From assembly GCF_019443105.1 (NCBI RefSeq), contig NZ_JAHZIJ010000021.1, positions 23,256-87,255 of the forward strand: a DNA stretch of 64,000 nt, read 5' to 3'. Both the position numbers and the translations under genes were made by a program. Origin of the DNA: Paenibacillus oenotherae (GTDB taxonomy: Bacteria; Bacillota; Bacilli; Paenibacillales; Paenibacillaceae). The notes below the pieces were generated by a model. The model was not told the DNA's origin, did not search any database, and saw nothing but the letters and a program-made list of their open reading frames with translations. Below are positions 1-7,940 of this stretch, piece after piece; position 1 is the first letter of the stretch; each line of letters opens with the position of its first letter.

Positions 1-1
1 C

Positions 2-412
2 TTGTCCTCCTCTCCATTAACAACGGCGGCTACGGACAGCAAGCCAAGCAAGACGGAGGAGAGAATCCGCGCAGTACAGGATGAGGTCGCCCCTTATGAC
101 CGCAACCTGTTCCGGACATCCAGCGGTCTGAGTGAATCGCTGTCGACGCTGGATCATATTTGGAAGGATATCCGCAATGAGACGATCACCCTGGATGCGC
201 AATCGGTCAAGAAGAGAGAAGCTGCCGCAATGACTGCGACGGCGCGCTGGATGTACAATACGGCCCGTGAACGGACGGAGACCCGCGGTATGCACAAGCG
301 CGATGATTTCCCGGAGCTGGATGCTTCCCAGCATTACCGTCTTGTCAGCAGCGGACTTGATCAGGTGCAGGTCAGGAAAGAGGATGTTAAGAAGGAGGCC
401 GTATTGCATTGA
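2..412 (+). CDS. C-terminal fragment of FAD-dependent fumarate reductase/succinate dehydrogenase-like flavoprotein
   Basis: The reading frame is open to the window edge, so the FAD-binding N-terminus lies outside; the first TTG is probably not the real start. The last 136 residues match the helical C-terminal region of the SdhA/FrdA/AprA flavoprotein family. The segment RTETRGMHKRDDFPE corresponds to the family's conserved R-x-E-S-R-G-x-H-x-R-x-D-(F/Y)-P motif. The stop overlaps the TTG start of the ferredoxin gene, so the two are translationally coupled. With that ferredoxin and the sulfonate-type binding protein downstream, a reductase in sulfur-compound assimilation is a reasonable inference. 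The substrate cannot be read from this fragment. Confidence 0.75.
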   Translation: MSSSPLTTAATDSKPSKTEERIRAVQDEVAPYDRNLFRTSSGLSESLSTLDHIWKDIRNETITLDAQSVKKREAAAMTATARWMYNTARERTETRGMHKRDDFPELDASQHYRLVSSGLDQVQVRKEDVKKEAVLH

Positions 413-738
413 TTGAGATCGTAAGCGAGTCCAAGTGCATATCGTGCAATTTGTGCGTGTCCGTATGTCCAACGAATGTGTTCGACAAAGTCGAGGGCGG
501 CATTCCTGTTATTGCCCGCCAAAGTGATTGCCAGACCTGCTTCATGTGCGAGCTGTACTGCCCGACAGACGCTCTGTACGTGGCCCCCGATTCGGAGCAG
601 GTCACGCTGCAAAGCGAGGATGAAGTGGAGAGGCTTGGTTTGTTCGGCGGCTACCGCGAGAAGGTCGGCTGGGGCAAGGGCCGCACGCCGATTGCCAAGC
701 ATGAATATATGTATCAGCTTTCAGTAAAAACAAGATAG
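409..738 (+). CDS. 2x[4Fe-4S] ferredoxin-type protein
   Basis: This 109-residue protein has two classic cluster motifs: CISCNLCVSVCP near residue 10 and CQTCFMCELYCP near residue 43. Each supplies cysteines for a [4Fe-4S] cluster, so the product is an electron carrier or small iron-sulfur subunit. It starts at a TTG that overlaps the stop of the flavoprotein gene, with an AAGAAGGAGG site 9-10 nt upstream. The partner is presumably that flavoprotein, as in adenylylsulfate- or fumarate-reductase-like pairs. The C-terminal 35 residues carry no known motif. Confidence 0.85.
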   Translation: MIEIVSESKCISCNLCVSVCPTNVFDKVEGGIPVIARQSDCQTCFMCELYCPTDALYVAPDSEQVTLQSEDEVERLGLFGGYREKVGWGKGRTPIAKHEYMYQLSVKTR

Positions 739-797
739 TCGCTATTATCATCAAGCTCAAAAAGATTCGTATAGGTGGATGGGGAGGAACAACAGAG

Positions 798-1814
798 ATG
801 GTTCAGCAGCAGAGAGCAAGAGTCAGAGGAAATAAATTCAGTATAAGTATAGCGGTGCTTCTGCTAGGGGCAATGCTATTGCTGCAGGCATGCGGCAATC
901 AAGCGGGCAATACGGCCAGCGGCGAGGAGCAGGCAGGCGGAGTCCCGTCTGTCCTCAACTATGGCTATATCGGGGTGAATGAATTGAATCTGCCGAGAGC
1001 CGCTGAGGGCTGGGGCTTGCACAAGGGGATTATTCAAGCGGAGCTGAAGAAACACGGAATTACGGAAGTTAAGCTAAGCGGCTTCCCCAATGGCCCGGAT
1101 TTGAGCGAATCGCTCATTAGCGGCAGGCTTGATATCGGCAGTCTTGGGGACACGCCAGCGATTCTTGCGCGTTCCTCCGGCGCGAAGACGAGATTGATTA
1201 CACAGGCCTCAACCGATAATATCGGCTATCTGATCGGCAGGAAGGACTTGAAGGACAAGAAGGAATTGCAGGGCAAGACCATCGCCATTCAGAAAGGCTC
1301 CTTCATGCACCGGTATGTCGTCGGCTTGCTCAAGAAGGAAGGGATAACGGATTATAAGCTGATTCATATGCTTCGTCCTGACGGAGAAGCGGCTTTGGCC
1401 CGGGGCGAGGTCGATGCTATGACCAATAATGGCGTATATGCGCTTAAACTGATTGAAGAAGGCTTCTCACATTTGGACGATGCGACGAAACATCCGGAGC
1501 TGTATGGCTCGAACGCAACGGTCGTCTCCGAGGAGTATCTGAAGAAGTTCCCGGATTTCCCTAAAGTATGGAATGAGGCGCGGGAGAAAGCACTGGAGGA
1601 CTTGAAGAAGCATCCGGAGGAGTATTATCAGTTTATCGCTGACATTCAGAAAACGACGCCCGAGCTGGCGAAGAAGACAGCGCCGATTGAATGGATCAAG
1701 GATGAACCCTTCACAGATCCCGGAATCGAGCTGCTTGAGGGTACAAAAAACTTCTTGGTCGAGGAGAAGCTGGCCGAGAATGATTTTGACATTAAAGAAT
1801 GGATTCTAAAATAA
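798..1814 (+). CDS. ABC transporter substrate-binding lipoprotein, sulfonate/nitrate/taurine type (SsuA/TauA-like)
   Basis: A 338-residue lipoprotein. The N-terminus is basic, followed by a hydrophobic stretch and the lipobox LLQACGN, so Cys about 32 would be lipidated. The mature part resembles periplasmic-binding-fold SsuA/TauA proteins: a GYIGVNELNLPRA opening, the FPNGPDLSESLISGRLDIGSLGDTP region typical of the NMT1/THI5-like family, and QGKTIAIQKGS. No permease or ATPase is seen here; they may lie upstream of the window. It follows the flavoprotein-ferredoxin pair by 59 bp. An FMNH2-dependent alkanesulfonate monooxygenase gene (57427) lies far away in the window, so organosulfonate use is plausible for the organism. 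Confidence 0.8.
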   Translation: MVQQQRARVRGNKFSISIAVLLLGAMLLLQACGNQAGNTASGEEQAGGVPSVLNYGYIGVNELNLPRAAEGWGLHKGIIQAELKKHGITEVKLSGFPNGPDLSESLISGRLDIGSLGDTPAILARSSGAKTRLITQASTDNIGYLIGRKDLKDKKELQGKTIAIQKGSFMHRYVVGLLKKEGITDYKLIHMLRPDGEAALARGEVDAMTNNGVYALKLIEEGFSHLDDATKHPELYGSNATVVSEEYLKKFPDFPKVWNEAREKALEDLKKHPEEYYQFIADIQKTTPELAKKTAPIEWIKDEPFTDPGIELLEGTKNFLVEEKLAENDFDIKEWILK

Positions 1815-1841
1815 GAGACAGAGTGGGAGAAGTATAACATC

Positions 1842-1865
1842 ATGGTAAAAGCAGTTCATGAATAG
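1842..1865 (+). other. Possible seven-codon leader ORF overlapping the MFS start
   Basis: GGGAGAAG lies about 10 nt upstream of an ATG at 1842 that opens a seven-codon frame (M-V-K-A-V-H-E, stop 1863-1865). The frame ends inside the first codons of the MFS gene in another frame. This geometry would allow translational coupling or re-initiation at the MFS ATG (1858). It may be chance; only the spacing supports it. Confidence 0.3.
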
Positions 1866-3084
1866 CTGGCGCAAGCAGCATGCAGCGCTAATGCTGGTAC
1901 AACTGTTCGTAAGCACGGCCCATAGCATGTATATTACGCTGCTGCCGGGGCAACTGGTGAGGCTTGGGCTGAGTGAAGAAGAGCTGGCGATATGGACGGG
2001 CATTATTTTTGCAGGCAATTTCGCAGCTATGATGCTGATTATGCCGGTACTTGGAAGAATGGGCGACCGGATCGGACGGAAGCCCATTATGCTGTGGTCA
2101 GGGCTCGGCATGGCTGTGATGACGCTGCTCATGTCGGTTGCGGGCAGCCAGGTGGAAATGGCGGTGCTTCGTTTTTTGCAGGGCTGCTTTACCGGCATTC
2201 TGCCGTTCTCGATGATTCTCGTCGTTACTGGAGCGCCTAAGGATCGGGTAGGAGTATCTGTGGGCAAAATGCAGATGATGGCCGAAAGCGGCGCCGTAAT
2301 AGGCCCTCTTATCGGTGCGGTGCTCCTCATATTCCTGCAGCCCAGATTCGGGTTTCCGGTCATGAGCGCATTCATTCTGACGGCTACAATTTTTGTATGG
2401 AAATTTGTACAGGATCCAAGAGATACGCGGCCCCGCGTTGAACCAACGACCAATTTGTGGCAGGATTTCCGGGAGATTTGGCGTACGAAGCCATTTCCTC
2501 AATTAATGCTGAGCGCCTTCTGCATCAACTTTTGTTTGATCGGGACGGCGCCGCTGCTGGGCTTTTTCATTGAAACCGCGGATGGACATTGGTGGCATGG
2601 AGGCTTCAACGTTGGCTTTGCGCTTTCGGTGACCTCCTTAGCCGTCATCTTGTGTTCCCCGTTTCTCGGCAAGTTGTCGGATCGCATCGGGGCGCTTCCT
2701 ATGCTTACGGTGGCGACGCTCCTTGCTGCTGTGCTCAGCGCAGCGCAAGCGATGGCCCATTCGTATACGGCTATTGTCATTTGCCGATTTCTTATGGGCG
2801 TCTGTGTCGCCGCGCTGCTGCCCAACGTTCAAGCTCAGATCCGCCAGTACGTTCGCCCCGGGATGGAATCCAGAACCTTCGGCTTCACCAACTCCTGGCA
2901 GTTCATGGGGAGCTTGTCAGGCCCGGCATTAGGAGGATTGCTGACATCCTACATCGGTATACGGGGCTGGTTCTGGGCGCTGGTGCTGGTCTTCGGATTC
3001 AGCTGCTTGCAGGCACTGTGGATTGGCCGATTAGTAAGAGAGAGCCGGGGATTGCTGCCCGTCGTTAAGCCGGAGATCGGATGA
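1858..3084 (+). CDS. MFS transporter, 12-TM drug-efflux type
   Basis: A 408-residue major facilitator with about 12 hydrophobic segments. The loop 2-3 signature is present as GRMGDRIGRKP near residue 62, and the pseudo-repeat GKLSDRIG near residue 265. It resembles MdtG/YfnI-type multidrug efflux proteins. The ATG start lacks a well-placed ribosome-binding site of its own. The nearest site (GGGAGAAG, 1824-1831) instead serves a seven-codon ORF (1842-1865) that overlaps the MFS start. The substrate is unknown. It is followed by a strong terminator at 3159-3192. Confidence 0.8.
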   Translation: MNSWRKQHAALMLVQLFVSTAHSMYITLLPGQLVRLGLSEEELAIWTGIIFAGNFAAMMLIMPVLGRMGDRIGRKPIMLWSGLGMAVMTLLMSVAGSQVEMAVLRFLQGCFTGILPFSMILVVTGAPKDRVGVSVGKMQMMAESGAVIGPLIGAVLLIFLQPRFGFPVMSAFILTATIFVWKFVQDPRDTRPRVEPTTNLWQDFREIWRTKPFPQLMLSAFCINFCLIGTAPLLGFFIETADGHWWHGGFNVGFALSVTSLAVILCSPFLGKLSDRIGALPMLTVATLLAAVLSAAQAMAHSYTAIVICRFLMGVCVAALLPNVQAQIRQYVRPGMESRTFGFTNSWQFMGSLSGPALGGLLTSYIGIRGWFWALVLVFGFSCLQALWIGRLVRESRGLLPVVKPEIG

Positions 3085-3158
3085 AGTCCGCTTCATGCGT
3101 TTCATGTCCTTGCACCAGCTCTGCCTGGGAGGGCAATGCGTTCTCGTTGAAAAGGGAT

Positions 3159-3192
3159 AATAAACCTCGCACCTGCTGCGGGGTTTATTTTG
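3159..3192 (+). terminator. Rho-independent terminator after the MFS gene
   Basis: The arms AATAAACCTCGC (3159-3170) and GCGGGGTTTATT (3178-3189) pair over 12 bp with one G-U wobble, around a 7-nt loop, followed by TTTG. Confidence 0.85.
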
Positions 3193-3207
3193 TGGCCCAA
3201 ATATAAA

Positions 3208-3240
3208 TAGGTTGCCAACCTAATAATAGTATGGTTTAAT
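3208..3240 (+). promoter_or_regulatory. Operator-like palindrome overlapping a promoter of the EmrB/QacA-type exporter
   Basis: TAGGTTG-C-CAACCTA (3208-3222) is a perfect 7+1+7 inverted repeat. It contains the candidate -35 TTGCCA (3213-3218), followed after 16 nt by TTTAAT (3235-3240), and lies about 40 bp before the exporter ATG. A dimeric MarR- or TetR-type repressor binding here would occlude the promoter. No regulator gene is adjacent. Confidence 0.55.
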
Positions 3241-3279
3241 ACATAAACGGAGATATTATTTCTATGGAAGGACGGTGGC

Positions 3280-4914
3280 ATGATGAATCATCTGTCACAG
3301 AAACAAAAAGTGACCGTTATGATCGCTCTTATGGCGGCTATGTTTTTTGCATCTATCAACCAGACGATCGTGAGTACGGCGATGCCACGGATTATTTCTT
3401 TGCTGGGAGGCATGGAGTATTATTCCTGGGTCATTACGATCTTTATGCTCATGTCCACGATTTCTACTGTATTGGTCGGCAAATTGTCCGATATTTATGG
3501 ACGGAAGCCCTTTTTGCTCAGCGGGATCGTTATCTTCATGATCGGTTCCTTCTTAACCGGACTATCATCTGATATCGTACAAATGATTATATTCCGGGCT
3601 ATTCAGGGCGTTGGAGCCGGTATTCTCATGTCTACTACCATTACCGCTGTCGGGGATCTGTTCGCTCCGCGCGAAAGAGCCAAATGGACAGGTGTGATGA
3701 TGTCGATCTTCGGCTTATCGAGCATTCTTGGACCTACGCTTGGCGGGGTGCTTATTGATCACATGGAGTGGAAATGGCTGTTCTGGATCTTTCTGCCGCT
3801 GGGCGTTATTGCCTTCGTCATGATCTGGCGCATGTTTCCCAAGACGGCGCGCACTTCATCAGAGTCGATCGATTACTGGGGCTCACTTGTTCTTTCGGCT
3901 TCGATCGTTGCCTTGCTGCTCGGCTTCTCATGGGCGGGTAATAAATACGCTTGGGGTTCTGCGCAAATACTTGGCCTTTTTGCCGCGAGCATCATTGGTA
4001 TCATCCTGTTAATTATGATCGAAAGGAAAGCGAAGAGTCCGGTTCTGCCGCTCTCCATTTTTAAAAACAGTGTGGTAACCCTCTCCATCTCTGTAGGCTT
4101 TCTAATGAATGCCGGCATGATGGGGGCCATGATTTATTTGCCGTTCTTCGTACAGGGCGTGGAAGGCTTGACTCCTACGCAATCGGGCTTCGTCAATATG
4201 CCGATGTCCATCACGATGATTATTCTCAGCACCTTGGTAGGCCGCTGGATTGCCAAGTCGGGCAAATACAAGCACTTTGCTATCATTGGCATAGCTGTTA
4301 TGATCGGCAGTATGCTTATGATGGCCAATATGCATAGCGTGGCATTCGCAGTCGCCAGCATGACGGTATTCGGTATTGGACTCGGGTTAAGCATGTCGGT
4401 CTTTACCTTGACCGTCCAGAATGCGCTGCCGCCATCTCAGATAGGCGTTGGTACTGCAACCTCGACGCTATTCCGCAACCTCGGAGGCACGATAGGGATC
4501 GCCATACTGGGCTCGGTTATGACCTCTACGCTAACTCGCAATATGGATAAAGCGATGGCTTCCGACCCGGGTATGGACCTGTCGCAAGTCGATCCGAAAG
4601 TAGCCGCTGAATTGAGCGGATTGCTTGACCCCAAACTGCTGATGAACCAGCCTCTGCTGGAGCAAATACACACGGAGCTGCCGGATCAGGTGCAGCCTTT
4701 GTTCGCCCATATGATTGATATTCTGCGTTCCGTATTAAGCGATACGCTATCAACCGTCTTCATCATCGGGGCCATATTAGTCGGCGTTGGATTGCTGCTC
4801 ACTTTCTTCTTGAAAGAGATTCCGCTGCGCACATCCAATGAACAGCAGGCACCCAAATCGGATGAAACCAGTGCCAGTGGTGTCAACCAGCTGAAGAAGT
4901 CGACCTCCCACTAA
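3280..4914 (+). CDS. MFS drug exporter, DHA2 family (EmrB/QacA type, 14 TM)
   Basis: A 544-residue protein with about 14 hydrophobic segments, the usual size for DHA2 proton-drug antiporters. Near the N-terminus it has FFASINQTIVSTAMPRI (motif D1-like), then GKLSDIYGRKPF (motif A) and GVGAGILMSTT. Motif C, typical of antiporters, appears as FGLSSILGPTLGGVLID. A long hydrophilic loop near residues 415-470 separates the last two helices, as in QacA/LfrA-type proteins. A GGAAGGA ribosome-binding site precedes the tandem ATG-ATG start. Probable role: export of lipophilic cationic or antibiotic compounds. The operator-like palindrome at 3208-3222 suggests inducible expression. Confidence 0.88.
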   Translation: MMNHLSQKQKVTVMIALMAAMFFASINQTIVSTAMPRIISLLGGMEYYSWVITIFMLMSTISTVLVGKLSDIYGRKPFLLSGIVIFMIGSFLTGLSSDIVQMIIFRAIQGVGAGILMSTTITAVGDLFAPRERAKWTGVMMSIFGLSSILGPTLGGVLIDHMEWKWLFWIFLPLGVIAFVMIWRMFPKTARTSSESIDYWGSLVLSASIVALLLGFSWAGNKYAWGSAQILGLFAASIIGIILLIMIERKAKSPVLPLSIFKNSVVTLSISVGFLMNAGMMGAMIYLPFFVQGVEGLTPTQSGFVNMPMSITMIILSTLVGRWIAKSGKYKHFAIIGIAVMIGSMLMMANMHSVAFAVASMTVFGIGLGLSMSVFTLTVQNALPPSQIGVGTATSTLFRNLGGTIGIAILGSVMTSTLTRNMDKAMASDPGMDLSQVDPKVAAELSGLLDPKLLMNQPLLEQIHTELPDQVQPLFAHMIDILRSVLSDTLSTVFIIGAILVGVGLLLTFFLKEIPLRTSNEQQAPKSDETSASGVNQLKKSTSH

Positions 4915-4949
4915 AGGTGGGCAGGACGGGTTATCAGCATGAAGAATAG

Positions 4950-5010
4950 TAAGGAAGGCTTGATTAGGGCTCCGTATAGACCAGGAGCCTAATCAAGCCT
5001 TCCTTTTTTG
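4950..5010 (+). terminator. Strong terminator after the DHA2 exporter
   Basis: A stem of over 20 bp: AAGGAAGGCTTGATTAGG from 4951 pairs with CCTAATCAAGCCTTCCTT ending about 5006, closed by GGCTCC/GGAGCC. It is followed by a T-run, a typical intrinsic terminator. The A-run upstream also allows function on the opposite strand. Confidence 0.9.
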
Positions 5011-5353
5011 TCGCCCAGCTGTGTCGCTTGGCTTCAACACGTATGGCCCCCCACTGCGCTGTGCGCTGTGCGCGGAGTAAGTGTGCTGTATATGGTCGGC
5101 TGGCCGCCGTCATGCAGCGAAACAGCGCGCGTTGGCGCTGGGCTGGGCGCGGTCCGTGCAAGGTGCGTGCTGCGAGGTGCTGCGAGGTGCGCGCTGTGAG
5201 GTACTGCGAGGTGCATGCTGCGAGGTGCGAGCGGTGCGGCATCGCGGCATCCGCTTTTGCAGGCAAACGCTCTTCCGCAGGCTGAGAGGTAGAAAAAGTC
5301 TGCCTGATCGTCCTGTATGCAGACTATTGAGAACGTCAGAGGTCTTCACACCC
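5011..5353. repeat. GC-rich degenerate tandem repeats, non-coding
   Basis: No credible gene is seen. Between about 5160 and 5235 an 11-mer close to TGCTGCGAGGT recurs at least five times with small changes. Earlier, GTGCGCTGTGCGC-type runs occur. Overlapping frames on both strands are open only because the repeat is stop-poor. Confidence 0.6.
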
Positions 5354-5977
5354 AACTAGTCTTCAAACGTGTACGAGTGACTGACAGCAGCACATCCGGT
5401 TGGTAGAGAGCGAGAGAGTGTGTGAGAGGAAGAGGAAGTGAGGGAGAGGGGGAAGGGAAGCCTGCGAAAGTGCAGGAATTTTAGCGCAATGAGGCCACTA
5501 AGTGGAGAAAGCCTGCGAGAGTGCAGGAATATATGGCGAATTGGGCCGCTATCGGGAAAACACGGTGAAATGCCTGCGCTTTGGCAGGCATTCGGTCATC
5601 AGCGGTCTCAAATGAGAAAAAGCATGCCTATATGCAGGAATGTCGAGAGAGAAAGTCCGGTGTGCTTGCCGTTAACTAGTCTTCAAACGTGTACGAGTGA
5701 CTGACAGCAGCACATCCGGTTGGTAGAGAGTGAGAGTGTGTGAGAGGAAGAGGAAGAGGAAGAGGAAGAGAGGGAGAGGGGGGAAGGGAAGCCTGCGAAA
5801 GTGCAGGAATTTTAGCGCAATGAGGCCACTGAGTGGAGAAAGCCTGCGAGAGTGCAGGAATATATGGCGAATTGGGCCGCTATCGGGAAAACACGGTGAA
5901 ATGCCTGCGCTTTGGCAGGCATTCGGTCATCAGCGGTCTCAAATGAGAAAAAGCATGCCTATTATGCAGGAATGTTC
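5354..5977. repeat. Two tandem copies of a 320-bp module, each with four CCTGC...GCAGG hairpins (element copies G1 and G2)
   Basis: The sequence beginning AACTAGTCTTCAAACGTG at 5354 starts again at 5674. The two copies match almost base for base until about 5976; the differences are a few substitutions and the copy number of an AGGAAG microsatellite (about 5425-5450 versus 5740-5775). Each copy holds four hairpins in order (first copy near 5460, 5511, 5567 and 5626). This is the same four-hairpin element found elsewhere in the window, here in minus orientation. The almost identical copies point to a recent duplication. Short frames crossing the hairpins (reading ...MPALWQAF...) are artefacts of the repeat. 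Confidence 0.9.
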
Positions 5978-6298
5978 GTCGTCGTCGACGGAATGATTTC
6001 AGATACCTTCCCCTCCACGCAGTAGAGCTATGCGGGTTCGCCCCACAGGCTGCACCCAGCGCAGTTCTCGGCGTGCATGAGGCCAGCACATGGGAGCCCA
6101 CGCCAGCCAGCAATCGCAGCGGCAGTGCTGCAATCCCCAATGTTCAGCAGAGCCAATTGTAATAATAATGAAGCGGAAAACGAACCATACTAAGACGCGG
6201 AAGGGCAATCCACATTTGCAGCAGAGAAATAAAGGAAGATGCGACGATCAATCAATTGTAGGAAAGATTTTTCACAATAATAAATTTGGTGAAATTAA
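5978..6298. other. Non-coding stretch upstream of the sialic acid cluster
   Basis: No gene is recognised between the duplicated module and the nan promoter. The first half is GC-rich and the last 130 bp turn AT-rich toward the promoter. Short frames here have no ribosome-binding site or recognisable product. Confidence 0.5.
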
Positions 6299-6327
6299 TT
6301 TACAATATCGAAATTTAGTGTTATCTT
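6290..6327 (+). promoter_or_regulatory. Candidate promoter and operator of the nan operon
   Basis: TTTACA (6299-6304) followed after 16-17 nt by TTATCT/TATCTT is a plausible sigma-A promoter, about 35 bp before the lyase GTG. It overlaps TGAAATTAATTTACA (6290-6304), whose core AAATTAATTT is a 10-bp palindrome. This would suit repression by the RpiR-family regulator encoded at 12831, but no second copy was seen to confirm it. Confidence 0.4.
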
Positions 6328-6364
6328 GTTCTTGTCAGACATAACGGATAGAGGAGGCAGCGCA

Positions 6365-7276
6365 GTGCGATTAGACAAGTTCCACGGAATCATTCCCGCT
6401 TTCTATGCTTGCTATGACGATGAAGGAAATATCTCGGAAGCTCGAACAAAGGACTTAGGCCAGTATTTGTATGAGAAAGGAGTCCAGGGTGTATATGTCG
6501 GAGGCAGCTCCGGAGAGTGCATCTACCACAGCCTGGACGAGCGCAAAGCGGCACTGAGCTATGCAGCGAAGCATTTGAAGGGTAAAATGACGCTCATTGC
6601 CCATGTGGGGGCGCCTTCCACAAGAGACAGTATTGCATTAGCGAAGCATGCGGCAGAATTGGGTTACGATGCCTTATCTGCGATTCCGCCTATATATTTC
6701 AAGCTGCCCGACAGCGCAGTTCTTAAATATTGGAGCGAAATTATCGATGCAACTCCTCTTGATTTCATTATTTATAACATTCCACAGACGACAGGATATA
6801 CGCTCACGACATCACTGTTCGAGAAGCTGCTGGAGAACAAGAAGGTCATCGGCGTCAAAAACTCTTCAATGCCAACGATGGACATTGAGCGCTTCAAAAA
6901 AACCGGCGGAGACAATGTCATCGTCTTCAACGGTCCGGACGAACAGTTCGTCGCTGGCAGAATTATGGGTGCTGATGCCGGAATAGGCGGCACCTATGGC
7001 GCGATGCCGGAGCTGTTCCTTCAGGCGAACCGTTTCGTCCAGGAAGGCAAGTTCCAGGAGGCGCGGCTCCTGCAGAGCGAGATTAACGACATCATTATCG
7101 CGCTATGCTCGCTGAACGGCTCTATGTACGCAGGGATCAAAGAAGTGCTGAGAAGAAGAGGCGTCAACATCGGCAGTGTAAGAGGGCCTCTCGAAGGGAT
7201 TTCCAGCGAGGATGGCGGCCGAATCGACAATATTATCGTCATGATCGATCAGACTATTCAACGATTCTGCAGGTGA
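6365..7276 (+). CDS. nanA: N-acetylneuraminate lyase (DapA/NanA family)
   Basis: The enzyme splits N-acetylneuraminate into N-acetylmannosamine and pyruvate through a Schiff base. The GTG start has GAGGAGGC 6-7 nt upstream and gives 303 residues, close to the family norm. GGSSGE (46-51) is the carboxylate-binding loop, Tyr137 lies in IIYNIP, and Lys165 in IGVKNSS is the Schiff-base lysine. Both catalytic residues fall at the same numbers as in E. coli NanA. An upstream in-frame start (6326) has no ribosome-binding site and was rejected. It is the first gene of the sialic acid operon, whose epimerase, kinase and YhcH-type genes make NanA more likely than DapA or KDG aldolase. Confidence 0.93.
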   Translation: MRLDKFHGIIPAFYACYDDEGNISEARTKDLGQYLYEKGVQGVYVGGSSGECIYHSLDERKAALSYAAKHLKGKMTLIAHVGAPSTRDSIALAKHAAELGYDALSAIPPIYFKLPDSAVLKYWSEIIDATPLDFIIYNIPQTTGYTLTTSLFEKLLENKKVIGVKNSSMPTMDIERFKKTGGDNVIVFNGPDEQFVAGRIMGADAGIGGTYGAMPELFLQANRFVQEGKFQEARLLQSEINDIIIALCSLNGSMYAGIKEVLRRRGVNIGSVRGPLEGISSEDGGRIDNIIVMIDQTIQRFCR

Positions 7277-7281
7277 TACAA

Positions 7282-7932
7282 GTGAGGAGAAAAACGATTG
7301 TATGCTTTGGAGACTCCAATACTTGGGGCTATGATGCGTCAACAGGTACAAGATTCGATGAGGACACGAGGTGGACAGGCCTGCTGGCAGCCAGCTTGGG
7401 CAGCGACTACCGGGTTGTAGAAGAAGGGCTCAGCGGCAGAACGAGTGTATGCGATGATCCTCTGTTCGAGGGGCTGTCGGGGCTATCCTACCTCTACCCG
7501 TGTCTGCTGTCGCACTCGCCATTGAACCTCGTAATCATTATGCTCGGTACGAACGACACGAAGGAACGGTTCGGTCTCACTTCTTATAACATTGCTCAAG
7601 GTATCGTCAGACTCGCCAGGAAAGCACGGGAGTCTGCGGCAGGAATCGGCGGACAGGCCCCGGAGGTTCTCGTAGTTTCTCCTCCTGCAATCGGAGGGAA
7701 GTATGTGCATACCTCAATCGGCAAGCCGATGGGCAGCCAGTGCAGCGGCAAATCGTTGGAGCTGGCGGATCATCTGGAGAGCCTGATTGCGGGGACGGAT
7801 ATTCACTTTGCGGATGCGAAATTGCATGTGTCGATGAATGAGATTGACTATATGCATCTGGATGCCGGAGGGCATCGACTAATGGCGGAATTTATGCGGG
7901 GTCAGGTCACAAGTATATTAAACGGGAGGTAA
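7282..7932 (+). CDS. SGNH/GDSL hydrolase, candidate sialate O-acetylesterase
   Basis: A 216-residue SGNH hydrolase of the arylesterase-like subgroup. Block I is CFGDSNTWG (Ser about 11), block III is MLGTNDTKERFG, and block V is DYMHLDAGGH with the Asp-x-x-His pair. No signal peptide is visible, so it is cytoplasmic. Two GTG codons are possible (7273, overlapping the nanA stop, and 7282). 7282 is preferred because AGGTGA sits 5 nt before it. It lies between nanA and the binding protein, so removal of O-acetyl groups from imported sialic acid is the likely job. It is not related in sequence to NanS, so this is an inference from context. Confidence 0.8.
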   Translation: MRRKTIVCFGDSNTWGYDASTGTRFDEDTRWTGLLAASLGSDYRVVEEGLSGRTSVCDDPLFEGLSGLSYLYPCLLSHSPLNLVIIMLGTNDTKERFGLTSYNIAQGIVRLARKARESAAGIGGQAPEVLVVSPPAIGGKYVHTSIGKPMGSQCSGKSLELADHLESLIAGTDIHFADAKLHVSMNEIDYMHLDAGGHRLMAEFMRGQVTSILNGR

Positions 7933-7940
7933 TGTTTTTT

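Noticed and set aside
4964-5359. Several overlapping frames on both strands between the MFS gene and the duplicated module
   Set aside because: All come from GC-rich degenerate repeats; residues are Arg/Ala/Cys/His-rich with no domain and no start signals.
5438-5996. Two 88-residue plus-strand frames (reading ...MPALWQAFGHQRSQMRKSMP...) as a gene family
   Set aside because: They are produced by the hairpin element itself, lack ribosome-binding sites, and similar frames appear on either strand in every copy of the repeat.
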